This document shows, piece after piece, positions 46,601-57,130 of a DNA stretch of 64,000 nt; within the stretch, counting starts at the first letter, position 1, and every line of letters starts with the position of its first letter. Origin of the DNA: Sialis fuliginosa. Taxonomy: Eukaryota; Arthropoda; Insecta; Megaloptera; Sialidae. The stretch is taken from assembly GCA_961205875.1 (NCBI GenBank), contig OY540813.1, positions 33,389,001 to 33,453,000 of the forward strand. Reading direction: 5' to 3'. Made by a program: the position numbers and the translations under genes. Below the pieces are notes generated by a model. It searched no databases, was not told the DNA's origin, and was given only the letters and a program-made list of their open reading frames with translations.

Positions 46601-46797
46601 TATAGATTTTAGCTTCTGGGTGTAAGCCGCGTCAATTTGGTCGTGTTAGGTCACACATTACAGTGGACATCTTCAAGGCTCTACTAACCATAACTTTTAG
46701 AAGAGCCATGAAGAAGTCCACTGCAATGTGTGATGAAACGTTGGTCGATAACACGACCATATTGACGCGGCTTACAACCAGAAGCCAAAATCCATAA
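46601..46797. repeat. Long hairpin 2 inside the piggyBac-like element
   Basis: Same family as hairpin 1: AGCTTCTGGGTGTAAGCCGC to GCGGCTTACAACCAGAAGCC. The loop side has GGCTCTACTAACC / TTTTAGAAGAGCC. Confidence 0.85.
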
Positions 46798-47277
46798 AGA
46801 TACAGATGATGCACTGAACTGCTGAGGTTTTTACAATAATATCTGTATCGTCACTTGTGTTCATTGTAATGCCCAAGAGTGCGTCAACGCACACTAGATA
46901 TTTCGTTTGTTTATTTTCAACTAGACATAAACAATTAATTTTTTTAATATGTCTATTCGTATGATAGACCCATTAACGATACAGTAAGAGTAAACAAATA
47001 CTGATAACTATCACAGGTTATTTAAATTTAATGAAAATGTAAACATGTGCGTAAATACTCTTTTTTACGTGTTTTTAAATATGAATAATAATTATAACAA
47101 AAATAATATAACTATTCTATTTTGGCAGAATGAAAGAAAGTCTCTTCTTCTGACAAACTCATATAATAATAAAAGAAAACAAAAAAAATTTTATATCACT
47201 AAAAAAAATAGTTTTCATAATGTTGCGTTGACGCACTCTTGGGCGTTAATGGGTTAATAGGGTTTTTTCGAAACCTT

Positions 47278-47462
47278 AAGAAACATAATACCTAGCCATA
47301 TTTTAGGTCACTATGATTTTTTCGATATTAACCCGGGTAGCACCGGGTTATATGCGCTAGTGATGAATAAAAAACAAAAAATAATTAAAAAATAAATATG
47401 TTTTAAAATATTAGTTCTGCCAACATAAAAAAAAATACAACGCGAGCAAAGCCGCAGGCTAG
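47278..47462 (+). mobile_element. Helitron family C, 3'-end copy
   Basis: Ends CGCGAGCAAAGCCGCAGGCTAG before T. ATTTTAAAATATTAGTTCTGCC resembles the inverted copy at 55591. The 5' boundary is uncertain. Confidence 0.6.
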
Positions 47463-47745
47463 TCCGCTATTTAGATATATGTATATATTGCTATTCTGAC
47501 CACCATAATAGATAACAGAAAAATATAACTCTGATTATCTAAAAAAATGTTATTTAAAAAACCAAATAAGCTATTTTTGTATTTATCGAACCGACATAGC
47601 AGTAGATAGGAAGTGAAAGCAAAGCATATCATGGATACATACCTTCCAGTGGCGTAGCTTGACTTAAAAAATAGGGTGTATCTCAGTGGTATGGAATCGG
47701 GAGGGGGTAGCTTCCTTGAGAGTTAGGCTTATACATTTAGTTATA
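47463..47745. other. Spacer with isolated hAT terminus
   Basis: CAGTGGCGTAGCTTGAC at 47647 is a lone hAT-type end. No partner. Confidence 0.55.
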
Positions 47746-47929
47746 CAGGGTCCTCCAATAGTGCGCCCGGATTTCATAGCGCACTTCCCGTAGGACATAG
47801 AAAAAAAGTAAAAAGTTTGGTACATAACTTACAATTAGATATTATTGGTTTGAATAGATAAACGTCGTAAAATTATTTTTAACTTTTGCGCTATACGAAA
47901 AACAAAGATTTTTTAAATGGAACTCACTG
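47746..47929. mobile_element. Small TA-flanked element, copy 1
   Basis: Starts CAGGGTCCTCCAATAGTGCG after TA and ends ATGGAACTCACTG before TA. Paralog at 53325-53484. 184 bp, no coding. Confidence 0.7.
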
Positions 47930-48596
47930 TAGCTTCTTTCGATGTCATTTTTAACTTCTACATTAAAGTCTGTTCATTTTTACTTTTTTATACATAGGTA
48001 CCTACATGAAATGTACTATATAATAAAGTATAGTGATCATGAAAAAATTCGAACTCGAGATTTCAACGGAATAACACGTATTGTGTGTGTCTGTGAACGC
48101 TCTACAACCAAAACGGCGAGACTTGCAGACATGGAATTTCAAACTTAAGGTTCAAGTATACTCTAGATGTGCACGTCCTATTTTTAAAAGTCATCACTTA
48201 ACCGGAAACGGATGTTTACTGATGTCAATTTTTGAATTTTTCGAATTATTTTTGAAACGGTGCGCAGTAGAAATGTTTAAGATTAAAGTTATAGAAAATG
48301 CTCTTATCTATAATTTATGTTCTGTTCATTTTTCCCCCCAAAAATTTTTTTTTGGGAAATAATTGATTTTCTTTAATTTTTGAATTTTATGCATTATTTT
48401 TTAAACGGTACGTATTAGAAAAAACTTTTTTAAATACAAGTTATAAAGAATATTATTATCTATAATTTATACCCTTATCTTTTTTTTGTATCTTTTTTGA
48501 ATTGACCAACAAATAATAATTTTAGTTTTTATTAAAATTAATTTTAATATGTTTGAATAATCCAGTTACCTATGAAATTAAAAGAGTTTTTTCTTA
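47930..48596. repeat. Diverged family P-like sequence in spacer
   Basis: About 48010-48310 follows the order of P (GTGTGTGTCTGTGAACGCTC, CGTCCTATTTTTAAAAG, CCGGAAACGGATGTTTAC, TTTTTCGAATTA) at lower identity. The rest is AT-rich. Confidence 0.5.
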
Positions 48597-49079
48597 TAGT
48601 CCGAGAGGTGAGCGCCAAAAATTGCAACTACTTTAAAAAGGCTGATTTTTTGATATTACGTCACATTTGTGGTGTAGAGACACAGCCTGCCGTCAGTCAG
48701 CTAGCTTCGTTAGCGTTTGGCGCAGGGGTGGCTTTATTTTTGTAAAAATGTTGCAACTACTTTATAAAATCTGAAAATTTATTTGTAAGCAGTATACTAA
48801 GTAAGAACCCCTTTTATCATAATCAGCCTTCAAAATCTTGCAACCGGGCGCGTCAGCAGCGCGTTTAACTTAACGAATTTAACGCGCTGCTGACGCGCCC
48901 GGCTGATTTTATAAAGTAGTTGCAACATTTTTACAAAAATAAAGCCACCCCTGCGCCAAACGCTAACGAAGCTAGCTGACTGACGGCAGGCTGTATCTTT
49001 ACACCACAAATGTGACGTAATATCAAAAAATCAACCTTTATAAAGTAGTTGCAATTTCTGGCGCTCACCTCTCGGGCTA
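48597..49079. mobile_element. Foldback MITE flanked by TTA
   Basis: TTA at 48594-48596 and 49080-49082. Ends TAGTCCGAGAGGTGAGCGCC and TAGCCCGAGAGGTGAGCGCC (inverted). The arms continue through GTAGTTGCAACATTTTTAC and CTAGCTGACTGACGGCAGGC. The tip is a perfect 22-bp GC-rich hairpin (48844-48865 with 48881-48902, 15-base loop). 483 bp, high arm identity. Confidence 0.88.
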
Positions 49080-49236
49080 TTACAACTGTCAATTAAATAT
49101 ATAAAACGTGTTGAACTGTTGAAATATCAAACAAATAAGAAACCATTGACAAAACAACATTTTTTTTAATCAGGAAAACTATTATAACGATTTATAATAA
49201 AAACGTTTGAAATAAAATCACAGAAAAGAATATATA

Positions 49237-50409
49237 CAGGGTGATTCAGCACTGTCGTGCCAAACTTAAACAGTAAATTAAGAAATACATTTTAAGCAAA
49301 AAACATTATATGAACATGTGTCCGGAAATGTTTCGTGAGGGGACTACAGCCCTCCAAAGATTTTATTCGAAATTGGTTTTTATTTAATATCTTGAGAACC
49401 CATAGTGATAAAATTCTAAAATTTTGTACAGGGTTTAGTATTAATAAGTGTTATTGATTTACAGTATTAACCAATCATAATTTAGACCAGGGCTGTATGG
49501 GGCCAGTAGGCCCATCGATTTTTAGCCAGTATTTTTTTGTTCTTTAACTTTTTCCAGAATTAAACATTGGAATAAGACTTTATGACACAAAATACACAAA
49601 AATATACATAGCTCATTTATCATATGATAAACCGTTTACGAGAAATATCGATGCAAAAGAAAGCATGCAGAATTTTACTTAATACGGATGCTTCAAATTA
49701 CAAAAAATAATTTTATATTCTTGTTTTATAATAAAAAATAAGACAAAATTTGTTTATACATATACCTCCAAAAATTCACCCTTATCAACAAATAGCCATT
49801 TTAAGTATCGCTTTTTAGTTATATTAGTAAAGTACTTGCAACTGTAATAGAACTGGCAATAGGTCTAAGAGGACACTTATTAGATGATATATGTATATGA
49901 ACTTTTTTTCTAACCTTTAATCATAGAATAAGAATATAAAATTATTTTGTGTAATTTGAAGCATCCGTATTAAGTAAAATTCTGCATGTTTTCTTTTGCA
50001 TCGATATTTAACGGTTTATCCTATGATAAATGAACAAAGTAGATTTTTGTGTATTTTGTGTTACATAATCTTATTAAAACGTCTAACTCAGGAAAAAATT
50101 AAAGAACAATAAAATATTTGATAAAAATCGACGGCCCCCCTGGGCCCACACAACCCTGGTCAAAATTACTATTGGTTGATACCGGATATCGATAACACTT
50201 GTTAATACTAAACCTTGTATCAAATTTCATTACTGTATCACAATGGGTTCTCAAGATATTAAATAAAAACTAATTTTGAATAAAATCTTTGGAGGGCTGT
50301 AGCCCCCTTACGAAAAATTTCCGGACACATGTTTATATAATGTTTTTTGCTTAAAATATGTCTCTTAATTTACTGTTCAAGTTTGGCACGACAGTGCTGA
50401 ATCATCCTG
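49237..50409. mobile_element. TA-flanked foldback, CAGGGTGATTCA type (copy a)
   Basis: Ends CAGGGTGATTCAGCACTGTC and CAGGATGATTCAGCACTGTC (inverted), flanked by TA. Long arms share CATGTGTCCGGAAAT, GAGGGCTGTAG and TCAAGATATTAAATAAAAAC-like blocks. 1,173 bp. Paralog at 51185-52362. Confidence 0.88.
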
Positions 50410-51184
50410 TATATAGAATATATAGAATAGAATATATCACGAACATTAACAAAAACAATAATTAATGTAATGTAGTTAATTATATATTCAATTTCTTAGC
50501 AGAAAGTGTTAACTTGTAATTTTTCTGTATCATGATGTATAAAAAAGTATAGTGTCGACCAGGGCAGTTTATTTGATTTAGTGACAGTGTTGCCAAATTA
50601 TTTTTTTTTTCCGAAAAATAATCCATAAGCAGGCTTAACCTTAAATAATCGTAGCAACCTTGTTTTTTTATGTTAAATATACAAATTTTCTTATTTATTT
50701 AAATAAGGGCTAAGCTTGACTTTTGAGGTAATGTTTGTCGAGTACAGTCTGATCCTCAGAATGGTGAAGTTTTACTTCTTAAAGTCGGCGTCGTGCTTCT
50801 TGGAGGCGGTGACGGTCCTGATCTTGCTACATGCGGCGTCGAGCTTCTTGGTAATGGAGACGGTCTTACTACGTCGGCGGCGTAGAGTTTCTTAGAGTCG
50901 GCGGTCTTTCAAAATGAGACGGTAGTGGCTTCGTCAGAGTTATACATTAACTAACAATAAGTAATATGTATCATAAGTAATATATTTCACAATAAGAATG
51001 TATACCAGCTGTAAGCGGGTGGTAAGCGGAAAGTAGGAGGATTCCTTCTTTTCAAATTTGAGTTTTTCTGAAGCTATATCCTCAGTAGAAATACGCTTCG
51101 CTAGTGAAAATTAAAACGCGTCCAATCGTTATTTGTTTTTGTTATTAAATTTAAATGTCAAACTGACGTTTGATTTATTATATA
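50410..51184. other. Spacer with repeat R and a GC-rich coding-like patch
   Basis: 50588-50670 (TTGCCAAATTAT to CGTAGCAACC) recurs at 53520-53605. 50779-50925 is a GC-rich block with imperfect internal repeats and amino-acid-like periodicity on the minus strand (ASKKHDADFKK before a stop). No recognised family. Confidence 0.5.
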
Positions 51185-52362
51185 CAGGGTGAGTCATATC
51201 AGGTGGAACAAATTTGACTCGTGCATTGAGAAAAATATTTTAAGCAAAAAACATTATGTAAACATGTGTCCGAAAATTTGTCATGAGGGAGCTACATCCC
51301 TCCAAAAATTTTATTCAAAATTAGTTTTTATTTAATACCTGGAGAACCTATTATGCTAAAGTTATGAAATTTGATACGGGGTTTAGTATTAACAAGTATT
51401 ATTGATTTCCAGTATTAACCAATTATAATTTAGACCAGGGCTGTATGGGCCCGGTAGGCCCATCGATTTTTATCTAGTATTTTTTTGTTCTTTAATTTTT
51501 TCCTGAGTAAGATATTTGAATAAGACTGTATGACACAAAATACACGAAAATATACTTTGCTCATTTATCATAGGATAAACCGTTTACGAGAAATATGGAT
51601 GTAAAAGAAAGGATGCTGAATTTTACTTAATACGGATGCTTCAAATTACAAATAATATTTTTATATTCTTGTTCTATGATAAAAAATAAGACAAAAAAAT
51701 AATAAAAATATACCTCCAAAAATTCATCCTTACCAACAAATAGCCATTTTAAGTATAGCTTTCCAGTTATGTTAGTAAATTACTTGCAACATAAATAGAA
51801 CTGGCTATAGGTCTAAGAGGGCACGTATTAGGTGATATATGTATATGAACTTTTTTCTTACCTTTAATCAAAGAACAGGAATATAGATTTATTTTGTTTA
51901 ATTTGAAGCATCCGTATTAAGTAAAATTCTGCATGCTTTCTTTTGCATCGATATTGCTCGCAAACGGTTTATCCTATGATAAATGAGCAAAGTATATTTT
52001 TGTGTATTTTGTCTCATACAGTTTTATTCAAATGTCTAACACAGGAAAAAATTAAAGAACAATAAAATACTCAATAAAATTCGACGGCCCCCCAGGGCCC
52101 ACACAACCCTGGTCAAAATTACTATTGGTTGATACTGGATATCGATAACACTTGTTAATACTAAACCTTGTATCAAATTTCATTACTGGATCACAATGGG
52201 TTCTCAAGATAATAAATAAAAACTAATTTTGAATAAAATCTTTGAAGGGCTGTAGCCCTCTAACGAAAAATTTCCGGACACATGTTCATATAATGTTTTT
52301 TGCTTAAAATATATTTCTCAATGTATAGTTCAAGTTTGTTCCACCTGATATGACTCATCCTG
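51185..52362. mobile_element. TA-flanked foldback, CAGGGTGAGTCA type (copy b)
   Basis: Same arms as copy a but different tips: CAGGGTGAGTCATATCAGG and CAGGATGAGTCATATCAGG (inverted), flanked by TA. 1,178 bp, no transposase. Confidence 0.88.
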
Positions 52363-53324
52363 TATATGTATGTCAGTTTGACGTTTAGCAGGTTGACTGC
52401 CATAAAGAAATCACAAAAAGGCTTAGATGCCAAACAAAAATTTGGCCGGCTACAGAGCGGTCGCATACGACCGCCATGGCATATCGAACTTTTTATACGG
52501 CGGTCGTATACAACCTGTTAATAGTTCTGATGTTTAAAATATCATTTACGTATCGAAATTTGAATCCTAGACGTAGGAGCATATCAAATATAATACACAT
52601 TCTTATAATAACTAATCTGAAAATTTGAATTTAATTGCATTTGTTTCCAATGTAACATGAATTAGTAGACTTATTTATTAGTATTTAAAATTCAAATTTT
52701 GAGGGTGGTTTTCATCCCTTCAATGGCTGTTTAAGCACGTATAAAAAATACTGAAATACATGTTTCATTATTTGTGTTGTAAGAATGCTAAGTAAATCCG
52801 ACCAAAACATATTTTTACCCACACAAACTTTTACACCCGTAGGGGTTGAATTTCGAAAAATCCTTTCTTTCAGATCATATTCACAGACGCTTTGATTGAC
52901 ATCCTAACGAAGTCAACAGCATTTTTTATTTTCAAGATTTCGTGCACGTAAAAAATGGCACGCACGTACGTACATACACACACACATCTTTCTGAAAACA
53001 GTGTAAATATACTATAGTAGCCTTGAAACATAACAATATGTTGAAATTTTTGATTTTGATTTTCGGAGAGATTACAATAATTTCCTAATATAATGGGAAG
53101 TTAAAACTAATATCGTTACAAAGGTTTGACAAGTATTTTTTCGTTACAGCTCAAATATCTTATCTTGATTGTAATATTTATCAAAACACAATAAAAATCA
53201 CTGAAATATTTTTATCTTACTGTTACATATAACGTTATTTTACCATCATCAAATTTTTTACTGCTATAATAAAACAACGTTAAACGTAAAAAAACATTAA
53301 AAATGTATTCGTTTGTATATTATA
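52363..53324. other. Spacer containing family N fragment (52655-52880, minus)
   Basis: AAACTTTTACACCCGTAGGGG and TTGAATTTCGAAAAATCCTTTC match the inverted N body. The rest, including a palindromic CGGTCGTAT-type patch near 52460-52510, is unassigned. Confidence 0.6.
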
Positions 53325-53484
53325 CAGGGTAGTTCAATAGTGCGTCCGGCTTTCCTAGTGCACTTTTCGTAGGAGATAGACAAAAGTTTGGTACATACTA
53401 TTATTGATTTGAAAAGATCAATGTCGTAAAGTCCTATTTTTGCGTTATAACAAAAACAAAGATTTTTTTAAATGGAACATCCTG
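53325..53484. mobile_element. Small TA-flanked element, copy 2
   Basis: CAGGGTAGTTCAATAGTGCG after TA; ATGGAACATCCTG before TA. 160 bp; paralog of 47746-47929. Confidence 0.75.
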
Positions 53485-53519
53485 TAACGTTTTAAGTCTT
53501 CTGATGTCATTTTTTTATT

Positions 53520-53605
53520 TAGTTGCCAAATTATAATTTTTTTTCCGAAAAATAATCCATATGCAGGCTCAACCATAAAAAATCGTAGCAACCTCGTTTT
53601 TTTGA
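53520..53605 (+). repeat. Repeat R copy 2
   Basis: Matches 50588-50670, including CCGAAAAATAATCCATA and AATCGTAGCAACCT. Confidence 0.75.
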
Positions 53606-53667
53606 AGGGATGAATTTTTTTAGCAATAATGTTAGTCCTGGTTAAGAGTAATATTTTGATAACAACA

Positions 53668-54391
53668 TTTTTAATTTAGTTCTACAGGGTGTTAATAAAA
53701 AAATTCTAAAGTTCGCAATCTTCAAAATGATAAAACTCATTTTTTTCAAACGTAATTACCCTTTTTTATTTCATTATTCGATTTTTTTTTCTCCCTTTCA
53801 ATTTGTATAGGGGATATCTTATGTCTAAACCCCATAGTTTTTGAGATATTCAATAATTTTCACAAAAGAAACCATTTTATTACATTTTTATGCACCGAAG
53901 TAGGCCAAACAAATTGCAAAACAAATACAAAACAAATGCCGGTGAATTAATTTGTGCCAGGCTGGATGAAAATTGAAGACATTTTGATTATTTATTGTAG
54001 TCTTTTATCTTTTATGTTTTTTCAATACACTTTTCGTAATTTTTTTTTAATAAAATAAATAATTTTATTACATAAGTATTATCCGTTTTAATTATAAAAT
54101 TTAATCAAATGTTACATTGATACTTAAGTACCTACATTTTGGCCCCTTTTTTAGCATTAGCACAGCCTACTTCGGTGCATAAAATTGTGATGAAATGGTT
54201 ATTTTTATGAAAAGTATTGAATATCTCAGAAACTATCGGGTTTAGACATAGGATATCCCTATACAAATTGAAAGGGAGAAAAAAATAATCGAATAGTGAA
54301 ATAAAAAAAGGGTAGTTATATTTCAAAAATATGAGTTTTATCATTTTGAAGATTGTAAATTTTGGAATTTTGTTGTAAAACTAAATTAAAA
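53668..54391. mobile_element. Foldback element
   Basis: TTTTAATTTAGTTCTACA and its complement TGTAAAACTAAATTAAAA bound arms of about 230 bp (TTCAAAATGATAAAACTCAT, TGCACCGAAGTAGG) around a ~250-bp loop. A CAGGGTG motif lies 18 bp inside the left end only. Target duplication unclear. Confidence 0.75.
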
Positions 54392-54599
54392 TTATGTGGT
54401 GGTGGTCCCTTATAAATTTTATAAAAATCTGACCACGGACTTTGAGATACACCACTAAAAAGGAAAAAATATAACTTTGTAAGAAAAAAATAAAACCTAC
54501 TTAAAAAAATGGGTGTGACTGTGTTGGGATGCACAGTCAAGGGATTGATACATCTTTAATATTTTTGTTACACACAGGAACGTTTGATATTTTGTAAAA

Positions 54600-55060
54600 T
54601 TGACACAGTTTCCGTAAACTTAGTCTAAATAAATAAATGATTTTACGAACATAAAAACAATTAATTAATTAATATTTACAAGCGAAATCGTGGAAATAAA
54701 ATACGAAATTTACTTTTTATTTATTTTTATTCAATTTAAAAAACTTTAACCAAAAAATTAAAAACGTTAGGTCGTACAGAATACATGCTAATATACTGTT
54801 ATTTTTTTTCAATTCAATTTATTAATATTTACAAGCGCAATTGTGGGCAAACAAAATTTAATTTTTTTTTTTTTATAATATTAAAACTGGTTAAATGTTT
54901 TAATTTTTACTTGTACCTCGTAGATCTAATCGAGATCTAAAATTTGAGACCAAAACCCGCGTGGTAGTGTCGATATTTTAAATTTACGCTAGCGCACAAG
55001 ACTGATCACTGCGTTACATCAAGTTTCTGAAATGGCCGCCCAGTATCTAGTCTGAAACTC
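54600..55060 (+). repeat. Family F copy 2
   Basis: The longest F copy; ends near TCTGAAATGGCCGCCCAGTATCTAG. See 24500-24870 and 26872-27345. Confidence 0.75.
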
Positions 55061-55590
55061 TATTTATGCAAAAAAAACCTTAAAATGCTGAAGAGTATAT
55101 AATAATTAAGTTTAACATTTTTTGAGGTCAAATAAAAACTTTTTAAGAAATAAAAAAATAATACCGTTTTCAAAAACTGTTAAATTTAATTATTATATGT
55201 ATTATTATACTTTCCAGAGTTTTTTAAAATTGGTTTTATTTTTATCTTAAAAAGTTTTTTTTATTAATTTCCTTTTCTTATGCTGATTGTGAGTATACGC
55301 CACTGATGCCTACATATTCTCGTATACCCGACCTCGATTTAATAGAAGAGAGTCGATAATCTGATTACAAGATTCTATACAGATGTGAGCTCCTTATCTT
55401 CAGTTTCCTACAACTTTGATTTGCAGATTTGTATACGTTCGGTTGTTGAATCTTCATTTAGACAGTAATAATACTAGACTGTAGATACAAACACAAATAT
55501 TGTGATTAGTGTACATATACCATTATTTATTGTATTTGAAAGCAGTTTCAAACTTGTTAGATGATAATAACTAGATTAATATATGGAATA
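55061..55590. other. Spacer, no gene recognised
   Basis: Unique AT-rich sequence. Confidence 0.5.
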
Positions 55591-55906
55591 CTAGCGGATC
55601 TGCCCGCGGCTTCGCTGGTTTTATATTTTTTTTGATGGCAGCATAAATAATATTTTAAGATAGAGGATAAAATATTAAATTATTTTTTTGTATTTTATTC
55701 ATTATACAAAATCGTAAATATCTCAGCTGCTATGCCAGATAAGGGGTTGTTTTTCCCCTTAAAATCGCCTTCGAAGTATTTGTTCCGCCGGATTCAATAA
55801 AACTAATTCCATATGTGACAAAGGATGAAATATTAAATTATTATTTTTTATTACTTTTATTCATTACCTATACCTACAATACCTATCGTAAATATCTCGG
55901 ATCTTA
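55591..55906 (-). mobile_element. Helitron family C, 3' part
   Basis: Minus strand ends CCAGCGAAGCCGCGGGCAGATCCGCTAG, then T. The inner part resembles 47400-47450. The 5' end is not found; the sequence runs into the foldback at 55907. Confidence 0.65.
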
Positions 55907-56103
55907 CAAGGGGAGATTATATCTAGGGAAGTTGGGATTTTAGTCAGCTTTGAAGAGGTGAATCTAGACCAAAAATAAGGAGACACGTGTTCGAGAACTC
56001 ATCTGGGCAGCCCTTATTAGTAAAGATATTAAATTTTGAAAAATGGTATATTTCCTTAAGCTCTTATGTACTGTAATAAGCATCTACGTTAACAATCCTT
56101 CAA

Positions 56104-56172
56104 TGGCTGTGCGTGTAGAGCGCCGGCTTATGATCCAAAGAACACAGGTTCGAATCCCGTACCCTGTACAAA
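56104..56172 (+). ncRNA. tRNA-like pol III promoter unit (left arm)
   Basis: A perfect B box GGTTCGAATCC (56147-56157) lies 31 bases after an A-box-like TGGCTGTGCGTG (56104-56115). An anticodon-loop-like CTTATGA lies between. There is no matching acceptor stem, and the anticodon stem pairs at only two positions, so it is not a functional tRNA. It is best read as the tRNA-derived head of a SINE. Confidence 0.55.
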
Positions 56173-56861
56173 ATAATTTTTATTTTTATTTTCAATTGTT
56201 TCTTACTTTTTATTTTTTTTACATATAGATTACCACTACCTGCTATTTATACATTATGCTTTTTATGTAAACATATCGATAATAAATATATGTTTTTTGG
56301 GTTGAAATACACATGTAAAGTTTTAAATAGTTTATTTATGATGTTATTTTTATTGAAACTACGTATATAATTTACCAATTAAAAATATATTTCAATTAAT
56401 CAAATTTATTTGATACCTAAATAAATTATTTTTTACTTTCATTTAATTTTTTTCATTCAAATAAATTATCGGTCTTCTATACTATTGAAAATATTATTAT
56501 TTCTATTTTTTTCCTTTTTGCCTTATAATTAAATTATTTACAGCTAGTTATTTGTTTATATTTATATTTCTTTAATTAAATAAAACAAGTAAGATTTTAC
56601 GATATTATTATTTTTATTTTATAATAAATGATGCACATTTTGGAATATTTAAAAGTTTAACAATTGAAATATATTTTTAATTGGTAAATTATATACGTAG
56701 TTTCAATAAAAATAATCTATTTGTGTATTTCAACCCAAAAAACATATATTATCGATATGTTTACCTAAAAAACATAATGTATAAATAGCAGGTAGTGGTA
56801 ATCTATATGTAAAAAAAAATAAAAAGTAAGAAAAATAATTGAAAATAAAAATAAAAATTAT

Positions 56862-56930
56862 TTTGTACAGGGTACGGGATTCGAACCTGTGTTCTTTGGA
56901 TCATAAGCCGGCGCTGTACACGCACAGCCA
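56862..56930 (-). ncRNA. tRNA-like pol III promoter unit (right arm)
   Basis: Mirror copy of the left-arm unit (B box complement 56877-56887, A-box complement 56919-56930), differing by one G-to-C change in the conserved AGAGCG stretch. Confidence 0.55.
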
Positions 56931-57130
56931 TTGAAGGATTGTTAACGTAGATGCTTATTACAGTACATAAGAGCTTAAGGAAATATACCAATTTTCAAAA
57001 TTTAATATCTTTACTAATAAGGGCTGCCCAGATGAGTTCTCGAACACGTGTCTCCTTATTTTTGGTCTAGATTCACCTCTCCAAAGCTGACTGAAATCCC
57101 AACTTCCCTAGATATAATCTCCCCTTGTTA

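Larger units (their letters stand above)
45281..47253. mobile_element. piggyBac-like element with decayed transposase
   Basis: Flanked by TTAA at 45277-45280 and 47254-47257. Termini CCCATTAATGCCCAA and CCCATTAACGCCCAA (inverted) match 14 of 15. A subterminal motif TGTTGCGTTGACGCACTC occurs at about 45413, again near 47221 in direct orientation and inverted near 46872. The 1,973-bp body holds a broken transposase fragment and two hairpin repeats. Confidence 0.9.
44645..47277 (-). mobile_element. Family T copy 3, interrupted by a piggyBac-like element
   Basis: AGGGTACCGAAG at 44652 and GGGTTTTTTCGAAACC near 47262 are the two T ends. The body matches T copy 1. Joining 45280 to 47258 restores a GATTAAT context like T copy 1 near 18566. 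Confidence 0.75.
55907..57127. mobile_element. Near-perfect foldback flanked by TTA, with a tRNA-like unit in each arm
   Basis: TTA at 55904-55906 and 57128-57130. Ends CAAGGGGAGATTATATC and its complement. Arms of about 470-490 bp (55907-56398, 56660-57127) are almost identical, so the palindrome is young or still homogenised. The loop is AT-rich. No transposase. Confidence 0.88.

Noticed and set aside
56104..56172. Functional tRNA-Ile (TAT) gene
   Set aside because: No acceptor stem and a poor anticodon stem; only the promoter boxes are good.
56043..56991. Two nearly identical ~60-codon frames on opposite strands
   Set aside because: They are mirror images produced by the palindrome arms.
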